Both the position numbers and the translations under genes were made by a program. Below the pieces are notes generated by a model, which worked only from the letters and a program-made list of their open reading frames with translations, was not told the origin of the DNA and searched no databases. A stretch of DNA of 64,000 nucleotides from Lasiosphaeris hirsuta (Eukaryota; Ascomycota; Sordariomycetes; Sordariales; Lasiosphaeriaceae). The stretch covers positions 2,046,001-2,110,000 of the forward strand of contig JAUKUA010000007.1 of NCBI GenBank assembly GCA_030549175.1, given 5' to 3'. This document shows positions 57,819 through 64,000 of the stretch, piece after piece; positions within the stretch are counted from its first letter, which is position 1; each line of letters opens with the position of its first letter.

Positions 57819-59268
57819 ATGGTCCGCGAACTTAGAGAAAGAAAGGCGAAGGGTTTGTCTCTCCTGTTTACTTTGCAATTGACATTGCACACGGGAACTA
57901 ATCGAACTTGCAGTTGTCGCACCTATACAAGTCGAGAAGCCGGCCGCCAAAAAGGCTGCCTCCCAGGCCTCGCCCAAGACCGAGAAGCGCAAAGGTTAGC
58001 AATACATACTACTCACTGCAGATACCCTCTGAAGGAAGGGTAATGGCTTACACAGCCGCAACTATATAGCAAACGAGGATGCCTCCCCCATTGCGACAAA
58101 GAAGCAGAAGGCGGTCAAGACCCCCGCCGTCGCCGCCGCCAGCAAGCTCAAGGCCGTGGCAGTTCCCGTAGCTGCCGCCCCGGCTCCCAGCAAGAGAAAG
58201 GCTTCTGCCGCTGCCGCTGCCGCCAAGGCTGCTGAGGTGATCAAAAAGGACATGGAGGAGGAGAAGACGCCCAAGAAGTCGGCCGCGAAGGCCAAGATGA
58301 CCAAGGCGCCGGTAAAGGCCAAGGCCGACAAGAAGAAGGTCGCCCCGGTAGCAGAGCCCGAGGAGGAGGTATCGCAAAAAGACGAGGCCACGGCTATCGC
58401 GACAGACGCTAAGGAGGAGAAGGACGAGGCAGCAGCGGAGGAAGAGGGAGTCGATGATGAGACACAAGCACTTGTCGAGCAGCTCGACACCGAAAACGAG
58501 GACGAGGAGGGGGATGAGGATGAGGCGCAGATCAGCACCTACAAGAAGGGCCAGGACGTCGGCAAGGTGCCTAAGGCCAAGAAGGCCACAAGATCGTCGA
58601 ATGGACCTAGCAGTGGGAAGCCCGGCGTCATGTACCTGGGGTCCGTGCCGCACGGCTTCTACGAGCATGAGATGCGCGAGTACTTCAGCCAGTTTGGCGA
58701 CATCACGCGTCTGCGCGTGGTGCGTAACAAGAAGACTGGTGCAAGCAAGCATCGTGCTTTCCTCGAGTTTGCCGACGCCGAGGTGGCCGACATCGCGGCG
58801 CGCACCATGGACAACTACCTCCTGTTTGGTCACATTCTTAAGGCCAAGCTGGTGCCGGAGGCCCAGGTTCATGCTGACCTGTTTAAGGGCAGCAACCGAC
58901 GCTTCAAGGCAGTGCCGTGGAACAAGATGGAGGGCAAGCACCTCGAGCAGCCCCTAGCCGAGTCAGCATGGCAGGTTAAGATCACCAAGGAAGAGCAGCG
59001 ACGCGCGACCCGCGCCGAGAAGCTCAAGGTCATTGGCTACGAGTTCGAGGCGCCGGCATTGAGGCTGGCTGAGGCTAAGGAGCAGCCGGTGGCCGCGATG
59101 AAGGAGGTCGCTGTTGAGGTTGTCGAGGCCCCGGCGGCGGTGGTTGCCGAGGTTGAGGTTGAGGCTAAGGAGGTTGAGGTTGAGGTTGTGGAGGCCGAGG
59201 TGAAGTCCATCTCGAAGACGAACAAGAAGGTAAAGAAGGCGCCCAAGGCCAGGAAGGCTAAGGCGTAA
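57819..59268 (+). CDS. nop15: RRM ribosome-biogenesis protein, Nop15/NIFK-like
   Basis: Nucleolar RNA-binding protein of the pre-60S pathway. Exons 57819-57852, 57914-57994 and 58070-59268 give 437 aa. The N-terminal ~190 residues are low-complexity Ala/Lys and then acidic. A single RRM lies at ~199-280: RNP2 is VMYLGSVPHGF and RNP1 is ASKHRAFLEFAD; the segment EMREYFSQFGDITRLRVVR lies between. The post-RRM NRRFKAVPWNKM and the ITKEEQRRATRAEKLKVIG helix match Nop15/NIFK. The tail has VEVEAKEVEVEVV-type repeats and ends in a Lys-rich KKAPKARKAKA. The middle exon's acceptor was set at 57913 so that frame closes; the third exon's acceptor is atatag, because an earlier acacag would bring a stop. 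Human NIFK binds Ki-67, but that partner is absent from fungi. Confidence 0.9.
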
Positions 59269-60160
59269 GAGGATGGTCTCTGGTCACTTCGATACCCCCC
59301 TGGAAGGAAAAAGTCAAATGAACGATGATGTCTAGAATAGTCGGAAGTGGAGGTGTAGTTGGATTTTGGCTGTTGAAGACTTGCTACCTTAGTCTATATG
59401 AGATGCTCATATGAATAGTGCAGAAACATGAAGAAGACGACGCATGCTACGAAATCAACAAGAGCTTGAACACATCGTGAGATGAGAGTTTGCGGCTTGG
59501 CAGGATGATTAGGTAATCTTCAAGGTTGAAGGTGTGGGCTGCTTCACCTGAGCACAGTGACCTTTTTTTTCTCAGATATGTCACGGCCGAATACTAAAAG
59601 CTTGAGGGAACGGTCCTCGTATAGATTGTTCAGAATTAAAAGAATAACTGCGTCCCAAACCATCAACGAGACCTCAGTGAGCCCGTATTTTCTGTGTTGG
59701 ATGGAATTCCGGGACTCTTTTCTGACCTCAGCGGCCTCGGGGTTCAATCCCTTGATAATGTCCCGCCACGGGACATGCTTGCACAGCTACAGAGCCTCTA
59801 TCAATCGGCAACCTCAGAACTCGCCAGCGACCCGCACGGCCCCAGACGTGGCATACTCAATTCCTTGACTCGAGAAAGAGGGTGGTGGTGGTGTTGGCGT
59901 TTTTCATATACTTGCATCCTTCTCAAAGAGCAGGTGAGCAGCCGAGCAAGTCCCTGTGCATACCTTAGGTGAGGCGAGGTGGGCTGTTCAAGACACATAT
60001 CCGTTCTCAGGTACCTTGTGTGTGTTGGATTCGGGACCCGACGACACCAATTCCCAATTCCTGACCTTACACGGCCAGCCCAAGAGGACCACAATCGTTT
60101 TTTCTCCCCTCTCCCGGCCTCCCAACCAGTCCCCGCCGTCCACCTATTGTTCAATCGATT
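59269..60160. other. nop15 / rud3 intergenic
   Basis: An 892-nt interval between co-oriented genes, with the rud3 promoter. Frames at 59544-59868 and 59951-60154 lack support. A B-box-like ggttcaatcc occurs at ~59740 without an A box. Confidence 0.4.
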
Positions 60161-62130
60161 ATGTCTTCTTCAGGTGCGCCGCCGAATTCCATCCAATCAG
60201 CAGCCGAAGGTGCGTTCAATGCGTCCCAGCGCTTCCAGTGCGCTGTGTGGGTGGGTTGTCGCTTGTTCATGCGCTAATGATAGAGGCAATCGTTGCACTC
60301 TAAACAGGCACTCCAGCCCCTGCCTCGGGCAAGAAGAAGAGCAGCAAGAAGAAGAAGAACAACGCCGCCGCCAACAAGCCGAAGCCCGTAGTTATCGAGG
60401 CAGGGAGGGATGGCGCAGGGAGCGCCGAGGTCGAGGACGTGTCAGACGAGCCAGAGACGCCGAGCCTGGTATGCGTGGCCTGTCCACTCGACATATTTTT
60501 TTCTGGTGTCACGACTGGAGATGTCGTTTGCTGACCCCGACCCCTTTTGATCACAGAGCGCACCAACGCGGGAACAGCCACAGCAGCAGGACAAGCCTAA
60601 GCAGCCAAGCGCACCAGAGGAACCGGCAAGGCCAACCTCAAACTCGATCACCGCCGCGACTGCTACTGCCACCACGGAGACAAACGCCAACGGCCATGCC
60701 GGCGCAAACGGCCACTCGACCAAGAACACCCCATCAGACGACACGACTAGTGCCAAGCTAGAAGCCATGTCGCAGGACCGCGAGGCCCTGCGGGCCGAGG
60801 TAGAGCAGCTGAGGAAGCAGCTTGAGAGCATACAAGAGACGCACGCGCACGACGTGACGCAGCTCAAAACAGAGCTCGAGGGGAGCGAGGCGGCCAAGGA
60901 GCATGCCGAAACACAGTACCAGAACCTGCTCGGCCGACTCGAAAGGATCAAGGAGACGCTGGGCGACCGGCTCAAGCGGGACAAGGCCGAGCTTGAGGAA
61001 GCCAAGGACCGCATCGAGGAGCTCGAGGCACAGAATGAGGACCTGCAACGGTCCGCCCGCACCGGCGACGACGAGGCCACACGTCTGCGCGCCGAGGTCC
61101 AGGAGCAGGGTCGCGAGCTGACCAGTCTGCGCAGCAGGACCAACCTGTCGCAGCAGAACTGGCACAAGGAGAAGGACGACCTGGCCCGCCAGGTCCAGCA
61201 CCTGCGCGGCGAGCTCGAGTCGACAAGCAACGCTATGGGGGAGTGGGAGGTCATTGCCATGGAGGAGCGGTCTATGCGCGAGAGTCTGGTTGAAAAGGTC
61301 GCCGACCTTGAGGAGCAGCTGGCAAGCACGCGCGAGGTCTACGAGCGCGCCGCCTCCGAGCGCGATACTCAGTCTCAGGCCATTGACGGCCTGCAACGGG
61401 CGCTCCAGGAGATACAAGAGGCCCGCAAGAGGGAGCTGCGGGAGATGGTCGAGACGTCCGAGGAGCAGATGCTGGCCATGAAGCGGAGGGTGCAAGACGC
61501 CGACACCCGAGCATCTGAGGCCGAGGCGGCCAGGGAGACCCTCTCCAAGGAGCTGGAACGGACCGTACCGTTCGAGAAGGAGGTCAAGGAGAAGAACCTA
61601 TTGATCGGAAAACTCCGACACGAGGCCATCGTGCTCAACGACCACCTTACTAAAGCCCTGAAATATATCAAGAAAACCAAACCCGAAGAAACAGTGGACA
61701 GGTACGCCCCTCTGCTCTCCCTTACCCTCCGCGGCCACTGACATCCCCTCCTAGACAAATCGTCACCAACCACTTCCTCCAATTCCTCTCCCTCGACCGG
61801 TCCGACCCCAAGAAGTTCCAGATCCTCCAAGTCATCGCCGGCATGCTTAACTGGACCGACGAGCAGCGCGAGCGCGCGGGGCTCGCGCGCCCCGGGACCG
61901 CGAGCCACAACCTGCGGCTGCCCACGTCGCCCTTCCACCGCACGCCCAGCTCGCCCGCGCTCAACACCGAGTTCTTCGCCGAGCCCGCGTCGGCCGGCGG
62001 TCGCGACCGCGAGTCGCTCGCGGATCTCTGGGCTGGCTTTCTTGAACGCAGTGTTGAGGAGATTGGGGCGCCGAGCCGCAAGAATAGCATGTCGAGCGTG
62101 GCGACGAGGCCGGAGACGAGGGGGGTTTAG
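60161..62130 (+). CDS. rud3: Golgi coiled-coil protein, Rud3/GRAB-domain type
   Basis: Golgin that tethers at the cis-Golgi and binds Arf1-GTP through its GRAB domain. Exons 60161-60209, 60308-60468, 60557-61701 and 61755-62130 give 576 aa. Residues 1-~130 are low-complexity (KKKSSKKKKNN; then Glu/Pro/Thr-rich). Residues ~140-430 are continuous coiled coil. The GRAB-type end is IVTNHFLQFLSLDRSDPKK ... QVIAGMLNWTDEQRERAGLARPG, just before a Ser/Pro/Arg tail. A GRIP domain (Imh1, Arl1 binding) is related in shape but has a different invariant Tyr region, so I prefer Rud3. Introns have gtgcgt, gtatgc and gtacgc donors and all junctions close frame. It is convergent with the membrane orphan. Confidence 0.82.
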
Positions 62131-62765
62131 GAGGCTCGTCTGGTCTAGTCTGGTCTAGCCTAGGGGTTTTAATGTGAGGCGGGGGAAAATTCTTTTGTAT
62201 TGGGGGGGATATAAAATCACAGCGTTGCGGTTCGTTGTAACTTAGATGTATTGGTGGTGATGAGAGGGGTGGTGGGTTCAATGAAAGTTGGATTGGAGGG
62301 GGCATTGCTTCTCGTTCGCCAGGAGCGGATGCCGTCGGGGACATAGAAGTAATCGTTTTGTTGTCCGTTCTGGCTTCTTGGTGAGGGGGGTCAGGCGACA
62401 TTGCGGTGGCGTTTGATGCATGGGGGAGGAGACGTCTGGTCGGAAGAATAGATAAATACCATCCTCAAGAAGACTCTGGTTGGTCTTTTCTCTACGCGAG
62501 ACTTCAAGTCCCGTTGGCTGTTGGCCTAAAATTAGTATCTTTGGGGGGTGTGTATGCTCTGAGTTGAAGCCTCTGTTGGGATATGTTTGCTGCTGTAGAG
62601 AGGCCGCTTGAAGCCCGGCGAGATATATGAGAAGTCAACACAGGAAATATGCAACGACGTAGTAGCCGGGTGTTCAAATAGAGAAACGTCCTTTGATTCA
62701 GCAGAAAAATGTCCAATGGCATGTCTAATGTAACAACTCGCTCCTAGGTAGAGCCACCGTTTCAA
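62131..62765. other. Convergent intergenic, rud3 / membrane orphan
   Basis: A 635-nt interval between converging 3' ends. It has repeated ggtctagtctggtctagcct near 62142-62162 just past the rud3 stop. No gene. Confidence 0.4.
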
Positions 62766-63884
62766 TCACGACGGTTGTTGACCCGGCTTCAGCACAGCTT
62801 CCGCGTATGCCTCGGCGTCCCTCGTTATGGTCTGCAAATCAATACGGTTCTGCACCGCATCATTCACACCCTCAATGACATCCCGCTCCTCCATCACCTC
62901 CCGCATCAGCATCACCTCATGACCCCAGTACATGTTCCCGCGCGCACGCAGCTCGTCGTCTCGAATCGCCGTGTTCTTGACCACGCCCACCGCATTGAGC
63001 TTGCCCTTGATGCCGCTGAGCACCCGCACGGCGCTCTCAACCCGCTCCGCAGGCGTCGGCGCGCTCCCAAACGCGCGGTTCGTCGAGCTCAGGAACAGCA
63101 GCCACCCCAGCACACCATCCAGCGCGGCCAGCGCAACAGCCCGCCAGATCCGCGCCGTCCAGTAGAAGAAGTCAATGTCGCCTAGCCGCAGCGCCCGGCT
63201 GTTCAACTGGTAGTTGTACGTGCTCACGAGATAGACGTCAGCGACTGTGAGGACCACGCCAGCGATGGTGGCAACGGTGCGCCAGGCGGCGCCGTCGCGG
63301 CCGGTGACCAGACGGGAGGTGACGATGGCGATGACGGCGAGGTTGAGCAGGTGCGGCGCGACCAGGTCGGGGAGGGCGTACCACATGTAGGAGTTGGCGT
63401 CGTCGGACGAGCAGAAGGGGCACTCGGCGAGGGCGGACGGGCCGAACTGCAGGTAGAGCAGCCGGCTCTCGAGGTTGACAAAGCGGGCACGCAGGGCCAT
63501 GTCAGTGGCGCTCAGCGCGCCGTCGGGCCGCAGCGCGGCGAGACGCGTGAAGAGCACATCGGCGGGGATCTGCAGGCGCGACTGCGTTACGGCGAAGACG
63601 TTCTCGGGCGAGAGCATGGGCAGGGTGCGCAGCAGGAAGGAGACGGCGACGGCGAAAAGGAGGAGGAGCGCGCGCGCGACGGCTGGAGGGATGGGCTGGG
63701 GCTTGAGCCCGTGGGCGCCCGGGGCGTTCTTTGCGGCGCGGTAATAGCTGATGGCCTTGGGGACGAGCATGGGGCCGAAGAAGAGGAGGAGGGACTTGAT
63801 GCTAGGGAATGTGTTAGTCGTGAACGTGTTCAGCAGATCAGCACCTGGGAAGGGTATTTCTTACGTCCCCCATGGTATGGCCAT
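62766..63884 (-). CDS. Multi-pass membrane protein, uncharacterised fungal family
   Basis: Two exons on the minus strand, 63865-63884 and 62766-63801, give 351 aa. The first exon codes only MAIPWG plus two bases. Hydrophobic segments (about five): near 6-18, 33-50 (ARALLLLFAVAVSFLLRTLP), ~150-165 (PHLLNLAVIAIVTS), ~170-190, and ~220-240. Between the second and third lies a polar loop with ALAECPFCSSDDANSYMWYALPDLVAPH, whose CxxC is likely structural or metal-binding. The C-terminal ~100 residues are soluble and helical (VRVLSGIKGKLNAVG, MLMREVMEERDVIEGV). This combination (CPFCSSDDANSY ... YALPDLVAPHL) is a known-unknown in Pezizomycotina, where I recall no assigned function. The splice donor is gtaaga and the acceptor ccctag. 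Confidence 0.83.
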
Positions 63885-64000
63885 GATTTCTGTGTCTGGT
63901 ACCTCTTGAGAGGCTACCCAGTGTCGCGTTTGTAGGAGGGTGTCAACATGGAGGACTCAGCTCGAGCGCGGCTTTCTCCTTGTCACCTCGACAATTGGAG

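Noticed and set aside
58141..58941. Long minus-strand frames opposite nop15
   Set aside because: Leu/Val/Gly-rich mirror of the Lys/Glu/Ala coding strand, with no independent motif.
59735..59750. B-box-like string ggttcaatcc suggesting a tRNA gene
   Set aside because: No A box at the expected distance upstream and no pairing acceptor or anticodon stem could be drawn.
60442..61495. Two long minus-strand frames opposite rud3
   Set aside because: Antisense of coiled-coil codons (Ser/Cys/Leu-rich), no motif.

Overview
The window is nuclear DNA of a filamentous ascomycete (Pezizomycotina). It most resembles a Sordariomycete, perhaps Chaetomiaceae-like. Evidence: short GT-AG introns of about 50-100 nt (one of 291 nt) that restore frame exactly in every multi-exon gene rebuilt here; GC-rich coding sequence in long, more balanced intergenic DNA; single-copy housekeeping genes with fungal architecture (COQ2, RPS23, ADK1, Hook, RPN8, ELP1, NOP15, RUD3, Ypd1/HPT-1); and Pezizomycotina-type orphan families. 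The genus is an inference. I saw no transposon ORF, CRISPR array, rRNA or convincing tRNA.

Layout. 0.4-6.1 kb: coq2 (+), rps23 (-, 5 exons), an orphan acidic/coiled protein (+), adenylate kinase adk1 (+, 4 exons). 7.4-14.9 kb: a Hook dynein adaptor (-, 3 exons), a small I9-type protease inhibitor with a signal peptide (-), proteasome lid subunit rpn8 (+, 3 exons), a Sws1/ZSWIM7-like SWIM protein (-). 16.6-20.8 kb: an MFS sugar/polyol transporter (+, 4 exons) convergent with a six-exon Stc1-domain gene (-). 20.8-28.0 kb: a 7.2-kb stretch with no supportable gene, ending in the probable long leader of ime2. 28.0-35.7 kb: Ime2/MAK-type kinase (+) and an Hsp70/HSPA12-like ATPase (+, 5 exons), 3 kb apart. 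37.5-46.2 kb: four minus-strand genes: a two-finger C2H2-like orphan, a coiled-coil orphan (3 exons), a 2H phosphoesterase (AKAP7-like), and the HPT phosphorelay protein (3 exons), with a 13-bp minisatellite upstream of the last. 46.2-51.1 kb: gene-poor. 51.1-63.9 kb: a DUF3984-type Ser-rich protein (-), then the co-oriented trio elp1, nop15, rud3 (+), and a multi-pass membrane orphan (-).

There is no operon and no biosynthetic or defence cluster. The genes are ordinary eukaryotic neighbours. Three themes recur: translation and ribosome biogenesis (rps23, elp1, nop15), endomembrane/motor transport (Hook, rud3) and regulation (ime2, hpt1, stc1). The least explained pieces are the Stc1-like protein with its internal duplication, the signal-bearing I9 inhibitor, the Sws1-like protein with a stretched zinc site, the Hsp70-like ATPase, five lineage-restricted orphans and the two long gene-free tracts.

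Exon boundaries were chosen by eye from GT/AG sites, frame closure and remembered family motifs. No alignment or RNA evidence was available. For multi-exon genes the start and end given are those of the whole CDS, and exons are listed in the evidence.
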